Source: JAFGXT01 sp963677165 (GTDB lineage: Bacteria > Verrucomicrobiota > Lentisphaeria > Victivallales > SZUA-371). Taken from it: a stretch of 64,000 nucleotides of DNA. Under the pieces are notes generated by a model that saw only the letters and a program-made list of their open reading frames with translations, had not been told where the DNA came from and searched no databases. Below are positions 9,358-18,671 of the stretch, one piece after another; position 1 is the stretch's first letter, and each line of letters starts with the position of its first letter. The DNA lies in contig CAXXSX010000002.1 in the NCBI GenBank assembly GCA_963677165.2, positions 5,456,001-5,520,000 of the forward strand. The letters run 5' to 3'. Position numbers and translations under genes: made by a program.

Positions 9358-10497
9358 TTATTTTTTCGCTTCCGGTGCTTTTTTCGCTTCCGGTGCTTTA
9401 TCAGTAATAAGCATTTTTATCGGATGTTTGTCAACAATTGATTTAACAAATGCCTGGGCTGCAGCCCCTTCTTTCTGCTGTTTGAGACGCAGCTTAATTC
9501 CATCCTTGATTTCATCAAAAGGAATAACTTTATCTTTAGTAACCAGAGCATCACGTCGAATCAGATGGTAACCATACTGAGTTTTAACCGCACCACTAAC
9601 TTCACCAGTTTTCAGGCCAAAAGCAGCAGTTTCAAATTCGGGAACCATATTGCCTTTCTGGAAAGCTCCAAGACTACCGCCACTGCGACCACTTGGGCAT
9701 GCGCTATATTTTTTCGCCAAATCTTCAAATTTGGCACCAGCTTTCAGTTTAGCGGAAATATCATCGATTTTCTTTTTGGCATCAGCCACTTCTTTTTCGT
9801 TTTTCCAATCTTTCACAGTGACGAGGATATGAGATGCGCGAACAGCATCCTTAGGATCGGCTTTTGTAGTAAACTGCGCCTTATTGGTTTCGTAATATTT
9901 CTTTACATCACCATCACTCACAGCAATTTTATCACCAACTTTTGAATCCAACCAGCTTTTCAGAATTATCTGTTCCTGCATTTTCTTGTTTTTCACCTGG
10001 CTGGCTATGTACTTCTTAATGTCAGTGCCGTTTTTCTTCATCTGTTCTTCGATAAGCTTGCGCTGTTCTGCCGGTACTTTCATGAACATTTCATTCATAA
10101 CCTTAGCCGCAGCTTCTTCGTTGAACTTAACCCCGTCCTTAACGGCAGCGTTGCTAATCAAAGCCTGAGTTGCCAAATATTCAGCAGCTGATTTTGCCGC
10201 CATCTTAAGCTGTGCTTCAGGAATCTGCTTCGACCCCATACGCATTAACTGCGGCAACAAAAGCTGAACAACCTGCAATTTGGTTACTTTGACTTTACCA
10301 CCATCTGCTTCAGCGACAACCTGAGGAAGAAAGTTAAAACGAGCATCATTAGCGAGCATGGAACTCACATCGATAGCTGAGACCTTCTTGGGGGCAGCAG
10401 TAGGAGCAGGAGCTTTTTTGTCAGCTGCCTGGGCGGTCGTCATAATTCCTGCGATCATAGTTACTGCCGCAGCTGTAGATAAGGTTTTTACCAGCAT
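9358..10497 (-). CDS. Periplasmic parvulin-type peptidyl-prolyl isomerase (PpiC/PrsA/SurA-like)
   Basis: A 379-residue protein. An ATG at 10515 is also in frame, but AAGGA lies eight bases before the ATG at 10497, and the signal peptide (MLVKTLSTAA...TTAQA) starts cleanly there. After an alanine/proline linker comes a SurA-like N-terminal helical domain (about 40-200), then one parvulin domain (about 218-325, starting R-A-S-H-I-L-V and including F-E-T-A-A-F and Y-G-Y-H-L-I). The C-terminus ends in a lysine-rich repeat (APEAKK twice). It should fold exported proteins in the periplasm, a fitting partner for a genome rich in secreted enzymes. It is monocistronic, with its own terminator. Confidence 0.9.
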   Translation of the reverse strand: MLVKTLSTAAAVTMIAGIMTTAQAADKKAPAPTAAPKKVSAIDVSSMLANDARFNFLPQVVAEADGGKVKVTKLQVVQLLLPQLMRMGSKQIPEAQLKMAAKSAAEYLATQALISNAAVKDGVKFNEEAAAKVMNEMFMKVPAEQRKLIEEQMKKNGTDIKKYIASQVKNKKMQEQIILKSWLDSKVGDKIAVSDGDVKKYYETNKAQFTTKADPKDAVRASHILVTVKDWKNEKEVADAKKKIDDISAKLKAGAKFEDLAKKYSACPSGRSGGSLGAFQKGNMVPEFETAAFGLKTGEVSGAVKTQYGYHLIRRDALVTKDKVIPFDEIKDGIKLRLKQQKEGAAAQAFVKSIVDKHPIKMLITDKAPEAKKAPEAKK

Positions 10498-10723
10498 GTC
10501 AATTTCCTTTTTCATTATTAAGGTTGATTTAGCACAATATTGATTAAGACAATAAATTTACCCCAATGTTCCATATCATGCAAAATTATAATTAATATTT
10601 CCTCAAATTATAATCCCAAGAGTCTTTCCCCACAAACAGAATGACGGAAAGCAGGTAGCAATATTACGAAACACTTTATAATAAAGCACTATTCCCGATT
10701 TCTTCAATCTCTTCCGAAGCGGT

Positions 10724-11503
10724 TTAAGAAATATATCCGGAAAAACAACTCATAAAAACCGGAACGATCATTTCGCTGAGTTCCTCGCAAGCTCCTATGG
10801 TATCGCCTGTAGCACCGCCGATCTTACACATGGTATAAAATGTCCAGAAGATCACGAAAACCGCGACCGCGCCGCTCATCGCCAGCCCGGTATTACCGAA
10901 CAGGTACCATCCGGTTCCAGCCATGAATGCCAGTACCCAAATAAAGCAGAAAAATGATTTGCGTCGAAACATGATTTCGCCCATTCCGGTTTCGCGCGCA
11001 TAGCGTGATAACTGAATATACGCAACAATCGCACAACGTCCGGCAATTGGTGTGAAAAGTATTATATCAGGAACTTTCATCGCTGATACTTTCGCCGCCG
11101 CCAGTGATGTTAATCCGGCAAATTTTAAACCAAGAACAAAAACAAGAGCCAGAACGCCCATCGAACCAATCCGGCTGTCATGCATAATTTCCATAATCCG
11201 GTCTTTCGGACGACTGCTCATAAAACCATCGGCAGTATCTGCCAGGCCATCGAGATGAAATCCTTTCGATGCCATAGCTAAGGCAATGATCAAGAACATA
11301 CACATTACAGAAGGAGAAGCGAACTTGAGCAATCCCTGGGCCAGCCAGTAAACAATAACTCCAACAATCAGGCCAACCAGCGGAAAGTATGACTTACAAC
11401 CGGCAAGCTCGTCCTCGCTGGAACAATACCCGGGAACGGGAATAATGGTCAGCAGCGTCAACGCCGCCAGAAACCTTTTGACCGGAAGCAGCAAGATTCG
11501 CAT
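10724..11503 (-). CDS. cobS: Adenosylcobinamide-GDP ribazoletransferase
   Basis: A 259-residue polytopic membrane protein. It joins adenosylcobinamide-GDP and alpha-ribazole (phosphate) to make adenosylcobalamin (phosphate). The CobS hallmark is clear: K-G-F-H-L-D-G-L-A-D-T-A-D-G near residue 82, then D-S-R-I-G-S-M-G. Further hydrophobic helices follow, with a second conserved loop G-G-A-T-G-D. It is the last gene of the cobalamin array and its start abuts the stop of cobT. No clear terminator was found in the about 225 bp before the foldase gene. Confidence 0.95.
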   Translation of the reverse strand: MRILLLPVKRFLAALTLLTIIPVPGYCSSEDELAGCKSYFPLVGLIVGVIVYWLAQGLLKFASPSVMCMFLIIALAMASKGFHLDGLADTADGFMSSRPKDRIMEIMHDSRIGSMGVLALVFVLGLKFAGLTSLAAAKVSAMKVPDIILFTPIAGRCAIVAYIQLSRYARETGMGEIMFRRKSFFCFIWVLAFMAGTGWYLFGNTGLAMSGAVAVFVIFWTFYTMCKIGGATGDTIGACEELSEMIVPVFMSCFSGYIS

Positions 11504-12570
11504 TACAGACCGTCCTCCGTAATGTCCGCACCGCTGAATGTACTCATTTCCGCCATCATCGCACAGGCAGCATCAGCAATATTCATCGCCAGTGCCGCGC
11601 CGGAACCTTCTCCAAGACGCATATCAAGATCAAGCAACGGCTTTTTGCCAAGCTTTTCCAGCATATAGCGGTGTCCGCGTTCCATACTGCCATGAGCACA
11701 AATCATATAATCCGTACAATCAGGGCAAATAGCCTGGGCAATCAAAGCGGCGGCAGTAGTAATAAATCCATCGATCATTACCGGCTTTTTCAATGACGCA
11801 GCACCAAGAATGAGTCCGGCAAGACCGCCGATCTCAAATCCGCCAACCTTAGCCAGCACATCAATTCCATCAGCACAATTCGGCTGATTGAGTTTAATCG
11901 CGGCATCAATCACTTTTGCCTTATGGGGCAACTGATTATCCGGCAGTCCGGCTCCACGGTCAACCAGCGACGCAACATCACCGATACCGCACAATACCGC
12001 CGCTATCGCCGAACTGGGAGTAGTATTACCTATCCCCATTTCTCCAGTACCAAAAATATCCGTATCCGGATTCAGTTGAACAGCAATTTCGATCCCGGCC
12101 TCAAGGGAAGCAATCGCCTGTTCCCTTGTCATTGCCGGACCTTTTGCCATATTATCTGTTCCCATGGCTATTTTTTTATCAATAATCTTTCCAGCCTCAG
12201 CCAGTTCAGTCATATCTCCATTGATTCCCATGTCGACCACCGTAAGGGAAGCACCTGCATTACGGCACAGTACGCTGATACCGCCACCGCCACGAACCGT
12301 ATTAAAAACCACCTGACTCGTCACACTCTGCGGCTGGTTGCTGATTCCCTCGGCATATACGCCGTGATCGGCAGCCATCATCACGATATTCTTACGCTTT
12401 ACCGTGGGCCTGACGCTATGAGTCATTCCAGCCAGCTCCACGGCAAGATCGAACACTCTGCCAAGCGCCCAACGCGGCATGGCAAAATCAAGAATATGTT
12501 CCCTGCCCTTTTCGCGATACTCCCGTGATTGCGGCTCAATTTTTTCCAGTGTAGTTTCAAGCAGCGTCAT
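11503..12570 (-). CDS. cobT: Nicotinate-nucleotide-dimethylbenzimidazole phosphoribosyltransferase
   Basis: A 355-residue protein that activates the lower-ligand base to alpha-ribazole phosphate using nicotinate mononucleotide. Family motifs include M-A-A-D-H-G-V near residue 70, G-E-M-G-I-G-N-T-T, and R-L-G-E-G-S-G-A-A-L-A with the catalytic Glu near the C-terminus. Length is normal for CobT. It overlaps cobS by one base and abuts cobU. No bluB or bza gene for making dimethylbenzimidazole is present in this window, so the base is either made elsewhere or salvaged. Confidence 0.96.
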   Translation of the reverse strand: MTLLETTLEKIEPQSREYREKGREHILDFAMPRWALGRVFDLAVELAGMTHSVRPTVKRKNIVMMAADHGVYAEGISNQPQSVTSQVVFNTVRGGGGISVLCRNAGASLTVVDMGINGDMTELAEAGKIIDKKIAMGTDNMAKGPAMTREQAIASLEAGIEIAVQLNPDTDIFGTGEMGIGNTTPSSAIAAVLCGIGDVASLVDRGAGLPDNQLPHKAKVIDAAIKLNQPNCADGIDVLAKVGGFEIGGLAGLILGAASLKKPVMIDGFITTAAALIAQAICPDCTDYMICAHGSMERGHRYMLEKLGKKPLLDLDMRLGEGSGAALAMNIADAACAMMAEMSTFSGADITEDGL

Positions 12571-13143
12571 TTATAATTCAAACTCCTCATTATCATTTGA
12601 CTCAACGTCTTTCAGTTCCAGAGGTAATCCACAGGAAACAAAAACGACTTTATTGGCAAACGCCGCGATCGTTTGAGAACACCGTCCCGACAAATCACGG
12701 AAATTACGTGATGCGGAGTTTTCCGGTACAATCCCCATACCGACTTCGTTGATTACAAAAATAATATTGCCGTTAAAGCAATTGCAAACATCCTTCAACT
12801 GCATGCATTTGTGGTAAATGTCATCTTCTGACACCGTATTACCGTGCTGTTCAGCAGCAAACATTAAATTATTGATCCAGAGAGTCAAACAATCGACCAG
12901 CACTGTGTCGTAAGCCTCGGCCTTCTCCAATGCTCCGGCAAGATCCAGTTCTTCCTCGATGGTATCCCAGCCGTCAAATTTACGTTGTTCCTTATGTCGC
13001 GCAACCCGCGCCGCCATTTCCTGGTCTATTATCGGCGCAGTGGCAATATAAACTCGAGGTTCGGGAAAGGATTTTGCCAGTTTTTCGGCATAACCACTCT
13101 TGCCGCTGCGGGCTCCACCGGTGATCAGTATTACGTTTGCCAT
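12571..13143 (-). CDS. cobU: Adenosylcobinamide kinase / adenosylcobinamide-phosphate guanylyltransferase
   Basis: A 190-residue protein with a P-loop at the very start (G-G-A-R-S-G-K-S, residues 8-15) and the CobU motif R-V-Y-I-A-T-A. It phosphorylates adenosylcobinamide and transfers GMP. The ATG at 13143 is preferred over an upstream in-frame start at 13203, because CobU homology begins at M-A-N-V-I-L-I-T-G-G and the extension would overlap cobC by about 50 bases. It lies seven bases after cobC. Confidence 0.94.
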   Translation of the reverse strand: MANVILITGGARSGKSGYAEKLAKSFPEPRVYIATAPIIDQEMAARVARHKEQRKFDGWDTIEEELDLAGALEKAEAYDTVLVDCLTLWINNLMFAAEQHGNTVSEDDIYHKCMQLKDVCNCFNGNIIFVINEVGMGIVPENSASRNFRDLSGRCSQTIAAFANKVVFVSCGLPLELKDVESNDNEEFEL

Positions 13144-13150
13144 AAATGTA

Positions 13151-13786
13151 TTATTCCGTTTTTTTCTTCTTCTGTGGTATATCCGGTTTAATATTGAGCG
13201 CATTCAGGGTACCGGATCCGCTCTCAAATAAATTTACAATGGTAATTGATCCACGCTCTGGTTTAAACGCCAACATTTTTTCAAAGCCAATCCCCAAAAC
13301 CAGACATATGAAAGCGGAAATCACTCCACCATGCGTAATAACCAGAATCGTATTGTCTTCATGCCTTATTAAAAGCTGACGAAATTCCTTTATTCTTTTA
13401 TAAAAATCACGCATTACCGTTCCTTCCGGAAACGCGAAACCAGGAGAAAACTTCTGCCAGTGCTCAATATAATCCGGATATGCTTCTACGATATCCTCAA
13501 ATTTTAATCCTTCCCATTTCCCAAAATCAATTTCTTCAAGACTGCTTTTATAAGTCACCTTTTCCGCGTCTTCTTTTGACAATGCCGCAGCAATAGTTTC
13601 CCGACACCGCAAAAGCGGACTGGCATAGATAGTGGAAAATTCAAAACGTTTCAAATATTTTCCGGCAGCCGTAGCTTCTTCTATCCCTTTCTTTGAAAGC
13701 GGCACATTCGTACTGCCAATGTAGCACCCTGCATACTTGTCTTCGATTGAACCATGACGAACCAATACAATCTGTTTCATCTGCAT
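13151..13786 (-). CDS. cobC: Histidine phosphatase, probable alpha-ribazole phosphatase
   Basis: A 211-residue phosphoglycerate mutase-like protein with the catalytic motif L-V-R-H-G at residues 8-12 and a second conserved His in V-I-T-H-G-G. In this context it most likely removes the 5'-phosphate from alpha-ribazole phosphate or adenosylcobalamin phosphate. A strong AGGAGG lies upstream of the ATG and overlaps the end of cbiB. Assignment to CobC rests on the neighbourhood, since the fold is shared by many phosphatases. Confidence 0.82.
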   Translation of the reverse strand: MQMKQIVLVRHGSIEDKYAGCYIGSTNVPLSKKGIEEATAAGKYLKRFEFSTIYASPLLRCRETIAAALSKEDAEKVTYKSSLEEIDFGKWEGLKFEDIVEAYPDYIEHWQKFSPGFAFPEGTVMRDFYKRIKEFRQLLIRHEDNTILVITHGGVISAFICLVLGIGFEKMLAFKPERGSITIVNLFESGSGTLNALNIKPDIPQKKKKTE

Positions 13787-13794
13787 TTATCTAT

Positions 13795-14766
13795 TTACCT
13801 CCTGATAAATACTGCAACCGCCGCCATCACCAGAACCCAAATGATGGTTGTGACAATTATCAGTTTTTTTGCTCCTTTAATATGCCGAATACTGAGCAGT
13901 TCAAGATCCCTGCCCCATTCCGGATATTTCTTCCATACACCATTATAACAGGTCGGACCGCCAAGTACAACTCCAAGCGCTCCTGCCAGCGAGGCCATTC
14001 CCCAAGTTGAGTTTGGACTGGGATGTTTCTTCCGGGAATGCCAGGCACACTGCAATGTATTCATCGCGTACATGCCAAGAATCAACGCCGCCAGCGACAT
14101 TGCCAACGCCGTCAGCCGTGCCGGAATATAATTCAATACGTCATCAAGCCGTGCCGGAAAGGTTCCAAACTTCCGGTAGCGAAGATTTTTGTAACCGAAA
14201 GTCGCATCAAGTGTATTAGCCGCGCGAAAAACAACAGAGCAAATTACCGCACCATAAACGCCCCAGAATATCCAGCCAATAATAACCCAGAAAAACGCGG
14301 AAGTAATTCCATCAATCAAATTCTCCCCCATGCTTTCAAGACACGAACGAATAACTCCCCGCTCATCAAGGGTTTCAATATCGCGGCTGACAATCATACC
14401 GACCTTTCGCCGTGCGTTACTGAGATCATGATTTTTCAGCGGCTTTTCCACGTCATTTGCATGGCTGATCAGACTGCGCAGCGCAATCGTAAAATAAACA
14501 CATATCGCCGACGCCACTAATCCGGCCCAATGGGCAATCAGACCAAACAAAAAGACAAACAGCCACGCGACAAAACCAGCAATAAACAGCACTAGAAGTG
14601 TACATATCATCCCCCCAAAAAAGCCTTCACCAACTCTACGTCGTACCGGATTTTCCAGCTTCAGCGCCAATCGCCCCAAAATGGCTACCGGATGCCATGA
14701 AATATGCGGATCACCTATGACCAGATCAAGCAGCAAGGCTCCCGCTATTATATAGATAAGTTCCAT
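13795..14766 (-). CDS. cbiB: Adenosylcobinamide-phosphate synthase
   Basis: A 323-residue polytopic membrane protein of the CbiB/CobD type. It attaches (R)-1-amino-2-propanol phosphate to adenosylcobyric acid. Typical features are the early L-L-D-L-V-I-G-D-P segment with H-P-V near residue 26, the R-D-I-E-T-L-D-E motif, and N-L-I-D-G-I-T-S-A. Its partner, the threonine-phosphate decarboxylase domain, is found upstream in the same operon as part of a fusion. Confidence 0.95.
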   Translation of the reverse strand: MELIYIIAGALLLDLVIGDPHISWHPVAILGRLALKLENPVRRRVGEGFFGGMICTLLVLFIAGFVAWLFVFLFGLIAHWAGLVASAICVYFTIALRSLISHANDVEKPLKNHDLSNARRKVGMIVSRDIETLDERGVIRSCLESMGENLIDGITSAFFWVIIGWIFWGVYGAVICSVVFRAANTLDATFGYKNLRYRKFGTFPARLDDVLNYIPARLTALAMSLAALILGMYAMNTLQCAWHSRKKHPSPNSTWGMASLAGALGVVLGGPTCYNGVWKKYPEWGRDLELLSIRHIKGAKKLIIVTTIIWVLVMAAVAVFIRR

Positions 14767-14826
14767 TATATACTTTTTTCCCTAAAAATCATTTCCCGTG
14801 AATAGATATTATGTGCTGCAAAGTTG

Positions 14827-16146
14827 CTATTGTAAACATCTTTTAATGAAATTATTTAACATATTTGGACTCGACACAAAATGAACATGGATATAGCTAC
14901 CCATAACATTTCCATTCACTGTACCGGCTTGTTTCGTATTTCCACGCAAATCGGTACTGCTCCATAAATAAGGACCCTCAGGCTCGCTTGTCAAACTTGA
15001 ATAATGAAATTCATGACCTCTGGCACTCCCGAGTTCACCCTCAATTTCACGATACCCAAGCGCGGCAAGCTTATGATTCATGCCAGCTTCTCCCGGCAGC
15101 AATCCCAGCAGTTCAAAACGTTGTCCGAAAAAATCACTTACCGCATCAAGCATATAGATATAGCCGCCGCATTCGCCGTAAACCATTTTTCCCGTACCGG
15201 CAAAGTCGCGGATTGCCGCAAGCATAAGAGTATTGCCGCTAAGCTGTTCGGCATAAAGCTCCGGATATCCGCCCCCGAAATAAAGACCGTCAAGCTCTGA
15301 TGGTAAACTTGAATCATTCAGCGGCGAAAACGGCACAAGTTCCACACCAAGCTCACGGAGCATGGCAAAATTCTCTTCGTAATAGAAACAGAACGCATCA
15401 TCGTGAGCTACACCTAGCCGCATACGCGGCGCAACTAGCTCCGGTTGACACTCTTCTTTGGGACGTTCCGTTTGGGTTAACGACAAAATACGATCCAGAT
15501 CAAATCCTTCTTCGATCGCGTCTGCCAGTTCCGTCAACCACTCAGGCTCAAGCTGTCCCACCGACAACCCCAGATGTCGTTCCGGCAACATCCAGCGTTC
15601 ATTACGTTGCAGAGCACCAAGCAACGGCGGCAAACCAGCCACATCCAACGCCTCGGACAGCAATTCAACATGACGCGACGAACCGACATTGTCGGCAATT
15701 ACACCGATAATTTTCACATCCGGGTGCCATTCACTGAATCCTTTCACAAGCGGCGCGATCGAACCGGAAATTCCGCGTGCGTTCAACGTCAGCAAAACCG
15801 GCAGATGAAGCAGCTGGGCAATCTCTCCGCTGCTGCCGGTGATGGAACCGGAAGCTGTTCCGTCAAAGAGCCCCATAACCCCTTCGACTACGGCAACATC
15901 ACTGCCACAGGCATAGCGGTTATAGCTTGACTGAGAACCGAAAAAAGCATCGAGATTGATCGAAGGACGTCCGGCGGCCTGGCGATGAAACAATGGATCG
16001 ATATAATCGGGACCGCACTTAAACGGAGCCACTTTCAGACCGCGACGGGCAAGCGCCCGCATGATTCCAAGCGATATCGTAGTCTTACCACTGCCCGAAC
16101 CGGCACCGCCGATCATGAATTGTGAAAAATTATTGTCCGACACCAT
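14827..16146 (-). CDS. cbiA: Cobyrinate a,c-diamide synthase
   Basis: A 439-residue ATP- and glutamine-dependent amidotransferase. The ATG at 16146 was chosen because GGGAGAAAT precedes it; a longer frame upstream would overlap cbiH further. The N-terminal ATPase domain has the P-loop G-S-G-S-G-K-T-T. The C-terminal class I glutaminase-like domain (about 245-439) has G-G-G-Y-P-E and the Cys nucleophile in Y-G-E-C-G-G-Y. It amidates the a and c side chains of cobyrinic acid and overlaps cbiH by 17 bases. Confidence 0.94.
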   Translation of the reverse strand: MVSDNNFSQFMIGGAGSGSGKTTISLGIMRALARRGLKVAPFKCGPDYIDPLFHRQAAGRPSINLDAFFGSQSSYNRYACGSDVAVVEGVMGLFDGTASGSITGSSGEIAQLLHLPVLLTLNARGISGSIAPLVKGFSEWHPDVKIIGVIADNVGSSRHVELLSEALDVAGLPPLLGALQRNERWMLPERHLGLSVGQLEPEWLTELADAIEEGFDLDRILSLTQTERPKEECQPELVAPRMRLGVAHDDAFCFYYEENFAMLRELGVELVPFSPLNDSSLPSELDGLYFGGGYPELYAEQLSGNTLMLAAIRDFAGTGKMVYGECGGYIYMLDAVSDFFGQRFELLGLLPGEAGMNHKLAALGYREIEGELGSARGHEFHYSSLTSEPEGPYLWSSTDLRGNTKQAGTVNGNVMGSYIHVHFVSSPNMLNNFIKRCLQ

Positions 16147-16879
16147 ATTTCTCCCGATAGCCGCGACGGCAATATAACCGACCGTCACGCACCACAGTCT
16201 GAGAGTTTCCGATTATCACCAGCGTGGTCATCTGAACCCCGTCAAACGGAAATTCATCCAGCGTAACCACCTCAACGCTCTGCTCCGGACGATATGCGTC
16301 ACGAATAATTGCTCCCGGCAAATTGCCTCCGGCTTTTCGAAATGTTTCCACAGCAAATTCCAGCAAATCGCGACGTTTCCGACTAGCGGGATTATACAAC
16401 GCCACCGGCAAATCGGCAACGGCGATACATTCCAACCGCTTTTTTATTGTTTCGCTTGACGTCATCAGATTCGACAAACTAATCACGACAAAATCATTCA
16501 TAAACGGAGCCCCCACCAGAGCCGCGCACGACGTAGCTGCCGTAATACCGGGAACAATTTCAACCTCGATACCGGCATAACGCTCCTCTTCTGTCAGTTC
16601 CAGCAAAAGACCGCCCATGCCGTAAACTCCGGCATCGCCGGACGACACAACAGCTACTGTCTCGCCGTCAAGTACGGCTTCCAGGGCCTCACGGCAGCGC
16701 TGTACTTCCTGACGCATAGCGCCTGGAATCAGTTTTTTGCCTTCAGTCAGTTCAGCAATCTGGTCAAGATAAAACTGGTATCCGGCAATGGCAGAGCAAT
16801 TTTTAATAACCTCAACCGCTTGCGGCGTCATCAAATCAATATTTCCCGGCCCCAGTCCGACCGCGTAAATCTTACTCAT
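16130..16879 (-). CDS. cbiH: Cobalt-precorrin-3 / precorrin-3B C17-methyltransferase
   Basis: A 249-residue SAM-dependent tetrapyrrole methylase starting with the family motif G-L-G-P-G and containing S-S-G-D-A-G-V-Y-G-M-G and V-P-G-I-T-A-A. In the anaerobic route it methylates C17 and drives ring contraction. It overlaps cbiF-cbiG by eight bases. The surrounding cbiD, cbiG and cbiK place it in the oxygen-independent branch, so CbiH is preferred to CobJ. Confidence 0.93.
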   Translation of the reverse strand: MSKIYAVGLGPGNIDLMTPQAVEVIKNCSAIAGYQFYLDQIAELTEGKKLIPGAMRQEVQRCREALEAVLDGETVAVVSSGDAGVYGMGGLLLELTEEERYAGIEVEIVPGITAATSCAALVGAPFMNDFVVISLSNLMTSSETIKKRLECIAVADLPVALYNPASRKRRDLLEFAVETFRKAGGNLPGAIIRDAYRPEQSVEVVTLDEFPFDGVQMTTLVIIGNSQTVVRDGRLYCRRGYREKYGVGQ

Positions 16880-18671
16880 GTTTCGTTCCTCCCGCCAAAG
16901 CTACAGTCACATCGGTGTCGGCGTATTTCTCAATGATGATCCGACTGCCGTCCCCTGCCCCGAGCAATGCGGAGGCTTCCGACACCGAATTGATACCCAG
17001 ATGCTTTTCCGCCTGTGCGGAAGGATTCGGGACCTCGATCTTATTCAGTTCATCAGCAGAGTAAAAACAAACTTTCTTTCCGGCATTACCGGAAAAATCA
17101 AGCAAACCTTTTTCTTCCTGTTTGACCTCCGCCGAAGTTACCAACGCTACTTCATCCAGCGAGTAACCGCGAGAGCTTAATACTTTATTTACAACCTCAG
17201 CCATACGTTCCCCGGCAATTCCCTTACGACAGCCGATTCCAAGCACCAGAAACTGTTTTTTCAGTTCCAGGATATGATTATTCACTTGGATTCTAATAGT
17301 TCCGTCGTTTCGGTCCTGCTTTAAAGTAAATTGTTTCTGTCCGGCAAATTCCAGATCAAATAGCGCCTGCGGCATTTCCAGTTCGACCGAGGCACTTTCC
17401 AAAACCGCCGCCGCTACTGGAGTCAACGCTTGCGGCGTAATTATATCATAATGATGACGCACGGCAAATTCATCAAACGCAGGGAGCTTTCTGACATCAC
17501 TGGCAGTAGTAATAACGGCTTGTCCACCGGTAATTCCAGCAACATCACGGGCAAGCTGATTGGCGCCACCGATATGCCCGGATAACAAACTAACGGCATA
17601 ATCGCCACGTTCATCACAGACTACCACTGCCGGATCGGTCTTTTTATCATCACACAATTCAGTAATATGCCGTACAGTAATCCCCGAAGCCATCACCATA
17701 ACAAAGCCATCATACAACTTCCAGGCCGTGGACAATTCGTTTCCGAACTCACCGTCTGCAAACGTATTGATTCGTAAAGAGCTGACGGTATCGGCATATT
17801 TCTCCGGCGCATAAACCACGGCATTATTGAGTCCGGCCGCGATCTCCGCAGCCTTTGCCGTGGCGTTACGGGTAAGAGCGAAAATCGCAGTACTGCCGCT
17901 GAAGCCGGTTTCATAAACGGAATGACGATAGCCGGTGGTAAATTCCGCGTCATACAGCTTTGACAAGCCGCCGTTTCGATCAAGGACATCGCCCACAACG
18001 ATCATCGCCTGACGTTTGATTCCGGCTTCCTCAGTCTTTGCCGCAATATCGGCAAGGGACCCACGTACAATAATCTGGTTTTCCCAACTGGCGCGATACA
18101 CAACCGCCGCCGGAGTCGACGCAGCCCGTCCAGCAGCGATAATTTTATCACACAGCCCCTGCATATCCGCCACACTCAGAAACAGGCACAGAGTAGTTCC
18201 ATGAGCGGCAAGCCGCTCGATGGATTCCCGTTCCGGTACCGGCGTACGCCCGGCATTACGGGAAAGAATCACACTTTGCGACAAATCAGGCATAGTCAGT
18301 TCAACCTTCAATTCGGCGGCTGCTGCAAAAACACTGCTTACGCCCGGAATTACTTCATAGTTAATTCCCAGCTTGTCGAGTTCCCGGTACTGTTCGGATA
18401 CCGCACCGTACATCGACGGATCACCGGTATGCAGCCTGACAACTCTTTTATCTTCATTATAATATTTCGCAATAATCTCTATCACTTCCGACAAAGACAT
18501 TTTCGCGCTGTTGTACAGCTCCGCGTTCGGAGCCATTTCCAGAATCTTTTCATTCACCAGGGACCCGGCATAAATGACCGCGTCAGCATCCGCCAATGCG
18601 TTGGCACCACGCAAAGTTATCAGATCCGGGGCTCCAGGACCGGCCCCGGCAAATACAACATTTCCACTCAT
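16872..18671 (-). CDS. Fusion of cobalt-precorrin-4 C11-methyltransferase (CbiF) and CbiG
   Basis: A 599-residue two-domain protein. Residues 1 to about 250 are a CbiF/CobM tetrapyrrole methylase (G-A-G-P-G-A-P-D-L-I-T near the start, then H-T-G-D-P-S-M-Y-G-A). From about 260 to the end it matches CbiG (cobalt-precorrin-5A hydrolase): a central L-S-G-H-I-G-G-A-N motif, and a C-terminal domain opening G-I-G-C-R-K-G and ending in V-A-L-A-G-G-T. CbiG opens the delta-lactone made after ring contraction and exists only in the anaerobic route. The two activities are consecutive, so the fusion would pass the labile intermediate directly. It overlaps the cbiE-cbiT gene by one base. Confidence 0.93.
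   Translation of the reverse strand: MSGNVVFAGAGPGAPDLITLRGANALADADAVIYAGSLVNEKILEMAPNAELYNSAKMSLSEVIEIIAKYYNEDKRVVRLHTGDPSMYGAVSEQYRELDKLGINYEVIPGVSSVFAAAAELKVELTMPDLSQSVILSRNAGRTPVPERESIERLAAHGTTLCLFLSVADMQGLCDKIIAAGRAASTPAAVVYRASWENQIIVRGSLADIAAKTEEAGIKRQAMIVVGDVLDRNGGLSKLYDAEFTTGYRHSVYETGFSGSTAIFALTRNATAKAAEIAAGLNNAVVYAPEKYADTVSSLRINTFADGEFGNELSTAWKLYDGFVMVMASGITVRHITELCDDKKTDPAVVVCDERGDYAVSLLSGHIGGANQLARDVAGITGGQAVITTASDVRKLPAFDEFAVRHHYDIITPQALTPVAAAVLESASVELEMPQALFDLEFAGQKQFTLKQDRNDGTIRIQVNNHILELKKQFLVLGIGCRKGIAGERMAEVVNKVLSSRGYSLDEVALVTSAEVKQEEKGLLDFSGNAGKKVCFYSADELNKIEVPNPSAQAEKHLGINSVSEASALLGAGDGSRIIIEKYADTDVTVALAGGTKHE

Noticed and set aside
10498..10723. Terminator of the cobalamin operon after cobS
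   Set aside because: Only weak AT-rich stems are seen, none with a following T run on the minus strand, so no terminator was called.
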